Part shown: positions 34,807 through 45,990 of the stretch, piece after piece
Position numbering within the stretch: the first letter of the stretch is position 1
Layout of the letters: each line of letters opens with the position of its first letter
Assembly: GCA_029204225.1 (NCBI GenBank)
Contig: CM055106.1
Span: 48,497,337-48,561,336, forward strand
Source of the DNA: Diphasiastrum complanatum
Taxonomy: Eukaryota; Streptophyta; Lycopodiopsida; Lycopodiales; Lycopodiaceae
Length of the DNA: 64,000 nucleotides
Reading direction: 5' to 3'
Notes under the pieces: generated by a model
The model's database searches: none
What the model was told of the DNA's origin: nothing
Seen by the model: only the letters and a program-made list of their open reading frames with translations
Position numbers and translations under genes: made by a program

Positions 34807-36594
34807 ATGGCAACCTCAATTGGAGTCATGTTGGAAGCCAATGATAGGATTACCTCAAGTAACTATTCATTATGGAAAGTGAGGATGGAGTCACTTCTTG
34901 AGATGAATGATGTTTTGGATATTGTTGTAGGTTTGGAGGAGAGATCAACAATACAACAAGATCAATTGAGGTATGACAAGAGGGCCAAGAAGGCTCTACA
35001 TATGATAAAGATGAATGTTACCAATGAACTTCTCAAGGAAGTTGGTAAGTGCACATCATCTTTGGAAGCTTGGAATTCATTGAAGAAGCTTTATGAATCC
35101 AATTCTACTTCTAGAGTGTTGACTCTAAGAAGGCAAATCTTTTCTTGTTTGCAAAAGAATGAAGAAAGTCCAAGTACTTTTGTTTTGAGAATGAAAGCAT
35201 TGAATGATGAGTTAGCTTGCATAGATGAAAGCATTAAGGAAGGAGAGCTTATTCAAGTGATTCTTAATGGCTTGTTGGATGCTCATGCTAACATTGTTCA
35301 AAGTATTGCTATTCAAAAGACTTTGCCAAGTTTGATGGATCTTCAAGAGATCTTGATCAATGAGGAGTATAGGCTTCAAGCAAGAGGTGGATCTACATCG
35401 ACACTTCAAGAGGATGCTGTTCACAAAGGGCAAATTCAAGGGCAAAACCAAAAGCAAGTGGTATAAAGGGCAAGATAAAGTGGATGCTTCTTCAAGTGGC
35501 AAAAAGAAGGATAGATCAAAGCTCAAGTGCTTCTATTGTGGCATCAAAGGACACTTTGCAAGTGAGTGCTACAAGAAGAAGAGAGATCAAGGAGACAAGC
35601 AAGGTAATCTTACTCTTAATGAGGATGGTTTGGATGTGCAAGATGCAAATGATGATGCTTTTGCGATGTCTTCATGTATGCTTGCTAATGATGGAGATCT
35701 AGATCCTTGGTGGATTAATAGTGGAGCAAGTTCACACATGACCTTTCACAAAGAGTACTTCACTTCTTTGTTGGCATATGGAGATGACAAGAGGGTGATG
35801 GTGAGTGTGCAATCAAAGGGATTGGCACAATTCCTATTTCTCTCTCTACAAATAGGAATGTTCATTTGGAGGATGTCTTGTTTATTCCATCTATTACCAA
35901 GAATTTGCTTAGTGTGAGTCAAATGCTAAGTAAGGGCCTCAAGGTGGAGTTTGATGGAGATGCTTGTTTGATCAAAAGGAAGGATGTCTTGATTGGAAAA
36001 GGTAAAAGGCAAGGGAAGTTGTTCAAACTTGATGCTTGTGTTATTTCTAACCAAGTTGGACGTGTTGCAAGGGAGCAAATTTCTATTCAAGAGGTTTGGC
36101 ACAAAAGGATGGGACACCTCAACTTCAAGTCATTGGAGGTAATGGCAAGGAAGAAGGTTGTGATTGGTCTTCCAAGTTCCTTAAGTAATGACAAGCATGT
36201 TTGTGAGTCTTGTGCTTTGTCTAAGTCACATAGACTACCTTATACTAGATCTATTTCTAGATCTACAAAGCCTTTTCAACTGGTACATTCAGATATTCAT
36301 GGATTTACTACAATTAGCAATAGTGGAGCTAAGATGTATGTAACATTCATTGATGATTTTAGTAGATTTTGTTGGATCTATCTACTAAAGAGCAAGGATG
36401 AAGTGTATGATGTCTTTGTCAAGTTCAAGAATGCAAGGGAGAACCAATTTTCCACAAAGATCAAGTGCTTGAGAGGTGACAATGGTGGTGAGTACATATC
36501 TAGCAAGTTCAAGGCCTTTTGTGATGAGCATGGGATCAAGAGGGAGTATACAACATCAAGGACCCCACAACAAAATGGAGTGGCTGAAAGAAAT
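34807..36594 (+). pseudogene. Ty1/copia gag-protease-integrase, truncated
   Basis: Gag starts MATSIGVMLEANDRITSSNY and has the UBN2 core (SLEAWNSLKKLYESNSTSRV). After a frame change near 35420 comes the zinc knuckle CFYCGIKGHFASEC (about 35528-35569). The protease box reads WWINSGASSHMTFH: the catalytic Asp is Asn, a G-to-A type change. After a second frame change near 35840 comes integrase, with HKRMGHLNFKSLE and CESCALSK (zinc site), HSDIHG, LRGDNGGEYISSKF and PQQNGVAERN (DDE residues visible). It stops at about 36594 in the middle of integrase, where unrelated sequence begins. RT, RNase H and the 3' LTR are absent. Confidence 0.9.
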
Positions 36595-36664
36595 GATGTG
36601 TCAAAAGACATTCTAGGTTCTTTGCCTGACCTTCCTCTTCCACCTAGCTTGCAACCATTAGTAA

Positions 36665-37261
36665 AAACTTTTATTAGAAGTAGATACGGCATGTTGGCCA
36701 CTCCAATCACCATTACCATTAAATGGAACACCATTTACGTATTGGGGTCGAATGTACATGATCATGCCTAGTGAACACTTTCCTGAGGCTGGTTTGGGCC
36801 TTTTTGCATTGAGTAGTATTGAGGTCCCTTTAAATAGTGTTGTGACATTGATGCCATATGCAGGACCTCAATACAATTGGGGTGATTGTCATGCTTTGTC
36901 TCGTCACCAATGGAGGATGCAAGTATATGGCTTGAATTCAAATGCTTGTTCTTTAGAGGAGCAACGCATGCAAGGAGGCAACATCTGAAGGAAAAATCGT
37001 ACATACATTGATGGATGTCCAGATGTGCATGAAAATATTGCTGCATATATAAATAGTTTCATTGGCCACCCTCTATTGATGAATTGTGATTTTGAAGAAC
37101 GCACCAATGGAAAAGAAGAATATTTTACTAGGAATGTAAAGGACAATTATGTAATGGTCTGTGCCACTAGATCTATCAGGTTTGGTGAGGAATTGTTCAT
37201 CAAGTATAGTTTCAACCGTCCTCTACCCAAATGTTTGCAAAAGACAATAAGTCAAATGTGA
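36665..37261 (+). pseudogene. SET-domain (histone-lysine methyltransferase type) frame
   Basis: A single frame of 199 codons with one in-frame TGA (36986-36988, a likely CGA to TGA change). Landmarks in SET order: YWGRMYMIMPSEHFPEAGLG then LFA (N-terminal SET motif, G-x-G-x-F), MPYAG, NIAAYINSFIGHP (in the place of the N-H-S-C cofactor motif, with the His and Cys lost), and GEELFIKYSF (matching G-E-E-L-x-x-D-Y, Asp replaced by Lys). The fold is recognisable, but catalysis is doubtful from the altered cofactor residues. A pyrimidine-rich AG (ending about 36645) could be a 3' splice site. It lies between truncated copia integrase and the CACTA transposase, on the same strand as both. It may be an upstream exon or ORF of the CACTA element, or a captured host fragment. 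Confidence 0.6.
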
Positions 37262-37584
37262 GGATTTAAATTTTGTTGATATGTAGAGATGTATAATCTA
37301 TGCATCTGGATTGTATTTGGTTTGTGTCATTAAATATATCAAATGTTAGGAGCATTATTTGTCATTTGCCTAGATTAAATGTTAGGAGCATTATTCGTCT
37401 TTGAGTTCATTAAATGTTAACAAGTTGAAAAGACAAATGTGTCTAATAGATACATTGGTATGTTCATACTTTTTAAACTAAGAGGTAATTTATATTCATA
37501 TGCAACATTTAGATCTATCAAGTATTGGAAGGAAATGTTTATCAAGCATTGTTTCAACCTACTTCTTGTTATTTTGATATATAG
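37262..37584 (+). repeat. Spacer with partial duplicate of the SET C-terminus
   Basis: At 37505-37570 a segment reading RSIKYWKEMFIKHCFN repeats the RSIRFGEELFIKYSFN end of the SET frame in diverged form. A TTAGGAGCATTATT segment is also duplicated (37346 and 37381). The spacer ends in a convincing 3' splice site (TTTTGATATATAG, ending 37584). Confidence 0.55.
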
Positions 37585-40500
37585 GATTCTTCATCCTCAT
37601 TTAGTGTTGGAGACAATAATCCTCGTAATGGTCGACATAGACGATGAATGCAATACAACGGTCCACATATAAAGCAATTACCTCGTCGTCTACGTCAAGG
37701 CTTAAAAGAGATGATGGAAATTGATGAGCGCATTAATCAAGAGACTAATGCATCTGAATCTAGCTCATCTAGATCTACTTCTTCGCAAACAAGTTCCAAT
37801 GATGAAAATGAGCTTCCAATGAATGATGAATTTGAAGTCATGGGAGACATGTTGGATGATATGTACGAGAACAATATTGTAGCTAGACACAATGAACAAG
37901 ATGAGGAGGCACTTTTGTCTAAAAAGAAAATTGCGAGAAGAATTAAAGACCTCATTGTATCCTGGAGCAAAGACATCTCGTTTGGCGACTTCTCTATTTC
38001 TATTAAATCTTCAAGCCAAATATAGATGGAGTGACCAAAGCCTCACATCATTATTTGAGTAAATTTTTTTTTCATCTACTTGTCATTTTTGCTTTGAAAC
38101 AAAATTTACAATTTGGACATCTAGTGAATTTTTTTTTTACAATGACTTCTTTTGTCATGTACAAACTATTGAAAAACAAAATTCTCCCAGAAGGGAATGT
38201 CATGTCTGAAACAAGAGATGAGGCACGAAAGATGTTGACTAACATCGGGATGGACTACAAGCAATATCATGCATGTCCAAAAGATTGTATTTTATATTGA
38301 GGAAGGTACGAATCACTCGAGAAATGTCCCATTTGTGATACTCCTCGATATAGAGATGATTTGCAAGGGGCAACCATTCCGTGCAAAGTTTTACGACATT
38401 TTCCAGTAATTTCACGATTGCAACGTTTATTTCATTGTAAATCTCTTGCACAACTTATGGACTGACATGCACACCATACCTCTACGGATGGGATAATGAG
38501 GGTACCTTCAGATTTACCTGCATGGAAACACATCAACAAAGAGTATCCAAGCTTTGCCAATGAGTCAAGAAATGTGAGATTTAGTCTTGCAACAGATGGT
38601 GTGAACCCCTTTGGTGTACGAGCAACTACGTGGTCCATTTGGCATGTTTGCTTGGTAAATTATAAAATTCCTCCTTGGTTGAGTACAAAAAAGGGACACA
38701 TTATGTTGGCACTTTTAATTCTTGGCCAACGCAAGGTTAAAAACATGGATGTGTATCTTGAGCCACTTATTGACGAGTTGGAAGATTTGTGGAAGGGGAT
38801 AAAAGCATATGACATTTCGCGCCACTTACATGAGAGGGAGTTTACACTACATGCCATTGTAATGTGGACAATGCATGACTATCCAGGATTAGGTGAATGC
38901 TCAAGTAATTATTCAAACAATGTCTATCTTGTGTACATAGGAGTTTGTTTACAGTTACATACAACTAGTAATTCTTGACATTTACATGATATACTACAAT
39001 GGCTATAATTATTCTTTGACATATACTTTTTTTAATAGTGATTGATAATATTGGGCAGGCTTTCAAACGACTGGAAAAAATGCTTGTTTTTTGTGCGGGC
39101 CAAATCTTGTGGGAAGATACTCTTTTAGTCTCAAAAAAGTGGTTTATGAAACTCATCGTAAATACTTGCATGAAGGTCATCCATTCAGAGACACTCATAG
39201 AAGAGGTTTTGGAGGAAGAGTTGAGAGAGAGATGCTTCCAAAGAGGATGTCCGTGAAAGATTGGCAAATACTATGGGAGGAATCTCAAGCAAAGCCAATC
39301 GATGGTATGAAAAGATTATCTATATTTCATTGTTTGGAATATTGGAATAACCTTTTGATTAATCACTTACTTGATCTCATGCACATATTTAAAAATGTGG
39401 GTGAATCTATTTGGAAACACTTGATTGGTGAAAAAGATACCATTGCTGCAAGGCACGATCTAAAAGAATCAAACACCAAAAAAGAATATTGGAGAAAGGA
39501 TGGTGAAAATCATGCTCCAAAAGTACCTTGGACATTCACAAAGGAGGAGCTTAACCATGTGCGCTCCATTATTCATGACATTAGAACACCAACTAGTTTT
39601 GCCCATTCTCTACGGTCATCATTCACAGTGGATGTGAAGTTGCAAGGTCTCAAATCTCATGATTGGCTAAAGATGATTCAATTCATCTATCCATTGTCAA
39701 TTTGTGGGTGCTTGTCAAAAGATATTTGTGAGACCATATACAAACTATCAATCATTGTCAGGTATTTACATGTACTTGGTGAATATTTCTATTTAGTATT
39801 TATTGATTGGAAATTCAAATAGACATAAAATGGATTAAATATGTTGTAGATGGATGTGTTCAAAAGAAATCCTTGAGCTGGATCTTTGCAAGAGACATGA
39901 GGATATGGTGGAGATTGTGTGCATGTTTGAGAGATATTTTCCGACTTCCATCATGAACTCACAAGTGCATTTATTGGTGCACTTGGTTGAAGAAGTTTCT
40001 ATTGCTGGTCCAGTGCACACTAGGTATAAGTGCATAAATTATCTTTTGCATGTGTATTTAAACTAAATCAATTGATACATGAACTCATTAAATAAAACAC
40101 TTATTTTTAACCATTTGTGACTTTTTAGGTGGATGTTCTTTATGGAAAGGTACATGAAAGTCTTAAAAGATTTTGTGCATCAAAAGGCAAGGCCTGAAGG
40201 TAGCATGTCAGAGGGATGGTTACTACATGAATCTCTCTTTTATGTTACTGAAATTTTGCACTAACTACATCCATCTGCTCCACTATTGTGGCGTGATGAG
40301 GAAGCCGAAGAGGTAACTAGGGAAAAACCTCAAGGGATGGGAAAGGTCCATAGGTTGGCACCCTTCCAACGAGAGAAAAATTCTACATTCATGCTTTATA
40401 ATTGTGGAGTTATGGATAAATGGTTAGACGTATATGAAGAAGAAAAAAAAAAAGAGAGCCTTGTCTAGAAAGCGCCAACGACAGAATAGAGGTAGACACA

Positions 40501-41555
40501 TGGCCTCTAGCTCACATGATCTTGAGCCATTGCCCAAGCAATGCACTATAGAGTGGATGCATGACACACTACAAAAAGCAACAAAAGAGGGACAAAAAAT
40601 ATCAAACGCAGAATGGGACTTTGCAAGAGGATGCGAATGGAAGGTATTATGCTTAAGATACTTTATTGTTAGAACATTCTTGTTTATAACAATATTTGTT
40701 TAATCATTTTGAAACACCATGTTCATTGACAATGATTATTTATGAGATTCATGTTTGTCATGTGGCAGTGCAAAATGTATAATGCTATATGGGCTTTTGG
40801 TTTTCACTTTCGTGTTGAAAGGATTGATAACAAGAGACGCACACACGATTGTGGTGTAATAGCATCTTTCCAACAAGAAAGTCAAAGCAGTGCACGAGAT
40901 CGGAATCCCATCTCAGGAGATATAGAATACGTAAGAACTATACAAAATATTTATGATGTGTCATTTGGTGAAAGTGGACACTATTTTTTATTTGATGTGA
41001 AATGGTTCAAGGTAGTTTGTAGAGGGCCAAATGCAACCGTAAAATCGGATCCAAGTGGATTTTTTGCGATTGATTCATCAGAAACATTGAGCATGGAGTC
41101 CTTTGACACATTGGTGTTGCCTCGTCACTGTGAGCAGGTGCACATGCTATGCTATAATGTTTTTCATTTGATTGCAAGTGACTTCAGTATTTGAGTTTTC
41201 GATATGTTCTAAATAGTGATTTTTGCAGGTGTTTTTTCAACCAGATCGACTAAACAAGATATGGTGGTTTGTAGCTCAAGTTGAACCACGTTCACGACGA
41301 GTATTTGAGGGTGCAAATGTTGAGAATGAAATGGAAAACCTTCATTTTAACTATGAGATTGAGCTACCTAGAGATGTAATAAATCGTCAAACCATACTTG
41401 AAGCACCCACTTCCATAGATGTTGAGAATAGAAATTCTAATAACCAGGGTGATGAAATAATTTTTGAAAGTGAGAGTGATGATGAAAATCATCTAAGAGG
41501 AGATGAATTGCAAGATGTTGTCGCTGATGAAACTGATTCTTGTGATTCTGAATAA
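37585..41555 (+). pseudogene. CACTA (En/Spm) TNP2-type transposase, seven predicted exons
   Basis: Exons inferred from frame and GT-AG signals: 37585-38058, about 38166-38904, 39059-39761, 39850-40023, 40129-40643, 40769-41137 and 41229-41555. All but the first junction join in phase. Exon 2 carries the Transposase_21 signature: YHACPKDCILY, EKCPICDTPRY, FSLATDGVNPFGVRAT and MDVYLEPLIDELEDLW. Exon 3 has LDLMHIFKNVGESIW, where relatives read H-I-E-K-N, so a conserved Glu is Phe. Exons 4-5 are the DUF4218 region (MVEIVCMFERYFPTSIMNSQ, VHLLVHLVEE, WMFFMERYMKVLKDF). Exons 6-7 are the DUF4216-like region, ending in an acidic tail. Defects: frameshift near 37955, TGA at 38298 and 38463, TAA at 40262, and a frame slip at the A-run 40441-40452. 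The usual N-terminal transposase-associated zinc domain is not seen. Terminal CACTA repeats were not found. Confidence 0.88.
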
Positions 41556-41744
41556 AAATTGATTATTGCAATTTTGAATGAAATTGATTCTTGCAATGCT
41601 TTCAAATTATTGTTCTTTGGCCAAAATAGAGTCTCATTTATGGTCAAGTAAGTGAAAAGAATAGACATAGTTTGACTTCAATCCCATTTTTTTGGAGATA
41701 ATGTCGGTGAAGATAGATGTACGGCTTCATGTTCCAAGAAAATT

Positions 41745-42125
41745 CTCATTTTTTAACAAATGCTGCAAAGGCAGTAAATCACTAAAAGCATGTGAGTTAA
41801 TGAAATCACCACCACAAACTATGACAAAATCAAGTGTTTCATCATAGTCAATCCCCTTGAATTGAGCATATCCCTTGGCAACTAGTCTTGTTTTATAATT
41901 GTTCACACTATCATCTTGATTAAGCTTGATCTTAAAGACCCATTTGCAAACAGTAACATTTTGTATCTTTGATGGAGGATCAATAATTTTACAAGTATCT
42001 CAAACAATGCATCATGTACTCACCTCACTTTTCATTACATCAAATCACTCTTTTGTTGCTACAGTTTCATTCACACTTGAAGGAACATCATCAAACTTAA
42101 GGTAGTAATAAGGGCAATAAAAATT
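41745..42125 (-). pseudogene. Ty1/copia RT N-terminal fragment (minus strand)
   Basis: Read on the minus strand, with stops, it gives DPPSKIQNVTVCKWVFKIKL, then NYKTRLVAKGYAQFKGIDYD. This is the start of copia reverse transcriptase. It changes to unrelated sequence at about 41790. A primer site follows about 65 bp to the right, so almost the whole internal region is deleted. Confidence 0.75.
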
Positions 42126-42190
42126 AAACAATCATCAACTTGTAATTGCTTCTCTCTTCCTTGTATTTGAGCCTTGATGGTTGCATTTGG

Positions 42191-42202
42191 GCTCCGATAC
42201 CA
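42191..42202 (-). other. Primer-binding site (minus strand)
   Basis: GCTCCGATACCA, the reverse complement of TGGTATCGGAGC, is a one-base variant of the initiator-Met primer site. It marks the inner edge of an LTR lying to the right. Confidence 0.75.
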
Positions 42203-42710
42203 TGTTAAAGTCAAAGGTTATGAACCTCATTTGGATACTAAAACCTTGAAAAAGCATCAAAGGTTTCACTTATATCTAATAGATAGAAAACTAGCACACA
42301 ATTCAACCTGTTTTGCATCTAATTGGCAAAGGCTTTTGAACACCACAATAAAACTAGAAATATTTGATCTTCGCATCCTGTCACACACGTGGAAAGTATA
42401 ATACTTTGTTCAGATTCGGATCTATTCATTAGACACAAAAAATATCACATTCATCATTCATCAATTCCTCATTAAAGAGAGAACTTGCCAAAATCACCAT
42501 CTCTTGATAATCTCTCGAAGTATGTACAAAATGAGCTCTCAATCCATATCAAATGATCTTGGATATGAGATTAGGTAGAGTGCCATTAGGGTAGACCCTA
42601 AACCCCTGGCTCTCAAAGCCTTAGATCATGCATACTCTCTTGGTAGCTCGAGTCAGCCGTCTTATAAAAGTAGGTGGCCGCCCTCATAAAAAATCCCAAT
42701 CATCTAGGAA
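42203..42710 (-). repeat. Probable LTR of the minus-strand copia element
   Basis: Begins beside the primer site. No coding content is seen. The outer boundary is uncertain, before the A/T-rich repeats at 42.7 kb. Confidence 0.45.
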
Positions 42711-42900
42711 CACCATGATATAATTCACTTTAGAAAAATATTTATTTAACTAATTCCATTTCATTATGAACATGCAAAAAAAAAAAAAAAAACCTCATCA
42801 TAATATAATTCACTTTAGAAAAAATATATATATAGCCTTATCATAATATAATTCACTTTAGAAATATATTTATTTAACTAATTTCATGTCATTATTAGTA
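42711..42900. repeat. Triplicated AT-rich unit
   Basis: ATATAATTCACTTTAGAAA occurs three times (about 42719, 42802, 42848), twice followed by TATTTATTTAACTAATT. An A-run lies at 42777-42792. Confidence 0.75.
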
Positions 42901-42926
42901 TGCAAAAAACAAAAAAAAACAAAAAA

Positions 42927-43305
42927 ATGCGTGGATAATCCACGCAGAAGATATCCACGCGTGGATATCTTTAACTTTCGATCTCGTCCGGTGAACAAAC
43001 TGAAATTTGCGTGGATAATCCACGCCACGCCAAAACTGCTTTCTGGCGCCGCCAACCTTCCCTCCCAAATAGTTGCCGAAATTTTCAAAATTCAATTTTG
43101 CGTGGATTATCCACCTGTGGATAATCCATGCGCATAAATTTTTCGGCGCCGTGTCTAAAAAACACTGGTAGACTGGCCGGAGGCGTGTTCAAAAAAAATT
43201 TGGTGTGGATAATCCACACGTGGATGTTTCACGCAAACAAAATTTCGGAAAATCGACTAAGTGTCGGGTCTCGCGTGGATACTCTGCGTGGATAAACACA
43301 AAGTT
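42927..43305. repeat. Cluster of GTGGATAATCCAC palindromes
   Basis: GCGTGGATAATCCACGC-type palindromes recur at about 42929, 43011, 43100 (GTGGATTATCCAC followed by TGTGGATAATCCA) and 43204. ATATCCACGCGTGGATAT is at 42951-42968, and half sites are near 43273 and 43287. The intervening sequence is not conserved, so the palindrome is the repeated unit. Confidence 0.8.
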
Positions 43306-43313
43306 TTCTAGTT

Positions 43314-44621
43314 GTGAAATCCATGGCACTTTATTCAAACAAGCAACAATCCAAGAAGAAGAAAGGCTTCAAGGATAAGAAGACAAAGGTAGAACAACCA
43401 GCAGCATCACAACCACAACAACAGCAATATAGTCACTCATCGTCCAAGACCAAGCTATTTTGCAGATATTGCAAAGAACCAACCATGACATTAAGGACTG
43501 TCGCATCCTCAAGCACAATGAAGCAAAGAAGAAGATGCAGCAAGAAGAGAACTCTGGCCAAGAGCTTGGTATGATAGAATAAATTGTTTCTTGTTGCAAC
43601 ACGACTTTACCTCCTGCACCACAGATTCAAATGTGTATCTAAAACCAAAGGGGCCAAGCTATGTTATAATAGCATTATGCATTGATGATTCTCTAATCAT
43701 CAGCAATTCAAATCAATTGCTGCAAGAAACTAAATCCTTACTCTCATCAAAGTTTGAGATGACTGATTTAGGTCCAGTTCATTACCTACTTGGAATGGAG
43801 ATTCACAGAGATCGCAATCCTACTTAATTAATGTACTTCGAAGATACGGCATGGAGGATTGCAAGCCCATAGACACTCCTATGGATCCAGGATGCAAGCT
43901 ATCCAAAGACACGTTCCCCAAAACAAAGGCAGATCAGCAAGAAATGCACAATTACCCTTATCAGTCTGTCATAGGTTCTCTCATGTACTCTATGATTTGC
44001 ACACGACCTGATCTAGCATATGCTATAAGCACGTTGTCGCAATTCATGTCCAACCCAGGCCTACAACATTGGAAAGCTCTACAAAGAGTTCTGAAGTACA
44101 TTCAATCCTCAAAGCACTATGCCTTGAGTTACAACGGAAATACAGAAGCTGCACTCTCATTGATTACCTATTCTGATTCAGATTGGGCAGGAGATGTAGA
44201 TACCAGAAAATCCACCTCTGGCTACATTTGCTTTCTTGCAAGAGGACCCATTCATTGGAATAGTAGGAAGCAGAAATGCATTTCATTATCCTCTACGAAA
44301 TCAGAATATGTCGCAGCTACGTCAGTAGTGAAGGAGATTTTATGGCTTAGAAGACTATTACAGGATCTGAGATTTCCACAAATTGGTCCAACTATACTCC
44401 AGTGTAACAATCAGAGTTGTATAGCTCTGTCATTGAATCGACAAACTCACACAAGGACCAAACATATAGAGGTTCAACTTCATTTTCTCAGAGAGAAGGT
44501 TCAGAACAAAGACGTTGCACTAAGTTACTGTCACACAAACAGTATGTTGGCTGACATTCTGACAAAACCATTGTCAAGGGACAAACATTCTACTCTAGTA
44601 GAATTATTAAATCTCTTTTGA
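43314..44621 (+). pseudogene. Ty1/copia with gag tail, partial RT and full RNase H
   Basis: A gag tail (FCRYCKEP then, after a frame change, a H..DC zinc knuckle) passes at about 43590 straight into the RT catalytic region, which reads IIALCIDDSLIISNSNQLLQ (YVDD has become CIDD). RNase H is well kept: TYSDSDWAGDVDTRKSTSGY, SLSSTKSEYVAATSVVKEIL, TRTKHIEVQLHFLREK and LADILTKPLSRDKHSTLVEL, with a natural stop at 44619-44621. Integrase and most of RT are deleted. The only break between RT and RNase H is a TAA/frame change near 43826. Confidence 0.88.
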
Positions 44622-44643
44622 GTCCAGATTCGTAGCAGCAAGC

Positions 44644-44654
44644 TTAAGGGGGAG
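44644..44654 (+). other. Polypurine tract
   Basis: TTAAGGGGGAG directly precedes the LTR start, the plus-strand priming site of the copia element. Confidence 0.8.
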
Positions 44655-45429
44655 TGTTGGAATTCTAATCTTCTCCTACTCATCCCTTTGCCTCCTTCTA
44701 TTCTCAAGAATTCTAACTCTCAGAATCAGTCTGCAGAATTACACGCAAAGTTGAATAAGGCAGAACTGCAAAGTCATCGCCAGATTACGGTCTGACCGAA
44801 AGGAACCTTTAAAACATTGTTTACGAAAAAGCACAAATCAAACCCAAACCACAAGAAACCGCAAACCGCAAACCACAAGAGAGCCGTAAAAAACCGTAGG
44901 TTACTATCTACGAGCACTTGCGGAATCATCAATGACAAGGAAAGTAAAATCTCGTCGACCACCGCAAGTGACCTTCTTACGACCTCCTATGAATGACCAG
45001 AGTCAACTCTCCTCAACCGTTTCTAAACGTAAGCTACTTACTTACGGTTATCAACGAAGTCGACCAGCGACGTCGACTTACGAGTTCCTACGAAGTCAAC
45101 TAACTATGGTTGACCCATCTCATCGTTTAGTTCCGTAAGTGATCGCTTACGATTATCAACGAAGGAAGCAAACGGTCACCTACAAAGCAAATAATCAATA
45201 GCTGATCGAACGACCAGCGGTTGTTCAAATGATTGCAGATAGACTATGGTCATCTTTGCACTATGACTCATACGGAGGATACGTTACTCTGTACTTTTTC
45301 TCCTTCACGACGCTCCAAGTTGGTAGAGGCATCGTTTTACATCGTAATCGTCTCTCGTGTTCTGCTTCTGTCACATCCGCTGCAATCGTAATCAATCGTA
45401 GACCAAGCATTTCACAGCATACACCAACA
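44655..45429 (+). repeat. 3' LTR of the copia element, 775 bp
   Basis: Starts TGTTGG and ends CCAACA, perfect short inverted ends, right after the polypurine tract. The interior has repeated TACGA/TTACG words. The 5' LTR of this element is not in the window. Confidence 0.85.
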
Positions 45430-45990
45430 GAGCCTTCTTCTTCGGTCTCTTTTGATTTGCAGCCCTAGACATTTTGTCGCTTCTCCTAAATCTGTGATTT
45501 CATAACTTGCAGATATTTGACTCTTTGTATCATTGATTAACATCAAGCAATTTCCTATCATTAAAGAGTCATCTACAAAACTTGTCAGAATCACGAATTT
45601 ATTTCCTATACTTTTAATGTATACATTACAATCAGGTGTTGTAGGAATAAATCCTAGGGACTTTAGAAGATTGTCGAGCATTTTATACCAAGCTCGTGAT
45701 GCCTATTTGAGACCATAGATACATCGTTGTAGCCAACAGACGTACTCCCGATTGTTCGGGTCTTCAAATCCTTCAAGCTGTTTCATAAAAATCTCTTCCT
45801 CTAGGTCTCCGTGGAGAAAGGTTATTTTGACGTCGATCTGATGTACTTCCAGATTGTATTTTGTTGCATAGGCGAGGAGTACTCGAATGCTCGCCCTTGA
45901 TCTTCTGCATTCTTTTCATTGCAAATGTTGATAGCGTCAATGGTTCCTCTTGGTCTCCAATTATGTGTGGTTATTATGCTAGAAAATAAG
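45430..45990 (-). pseudogene. Ty1/copia RT fragment (minus strand)
   Basis: Minus-strand frames read EGFEDPNNREYVCWLQRCIY, then GLKQASRAWYKMLDNLLKSL, then ILTSFVDDSLMIGN (catalytic FVDD box), then TDLGEATKCLGLQIKRDR. The fragment is cut on its C-terminal side precisely where the neighbouring LTR ends, so the plus-strand copia probably inserted into it. Confidence 0.85.

Noticed and set aside
35212-35526. 104-codon minus frame
   Set aside because: Antisense to copia gag; no independent support.
42927-43305. TTATCCACA-type words resembling bacterial DnaA boxes
   Set aside because: The context is plant nuclear DNA; the words arise from the GTGGATAATCCAC palindrome.
45229-45468. 79-codon plus frame
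   Set aside because: It crosses the end of the 775-bp LTR and lies antisense to copia RT.
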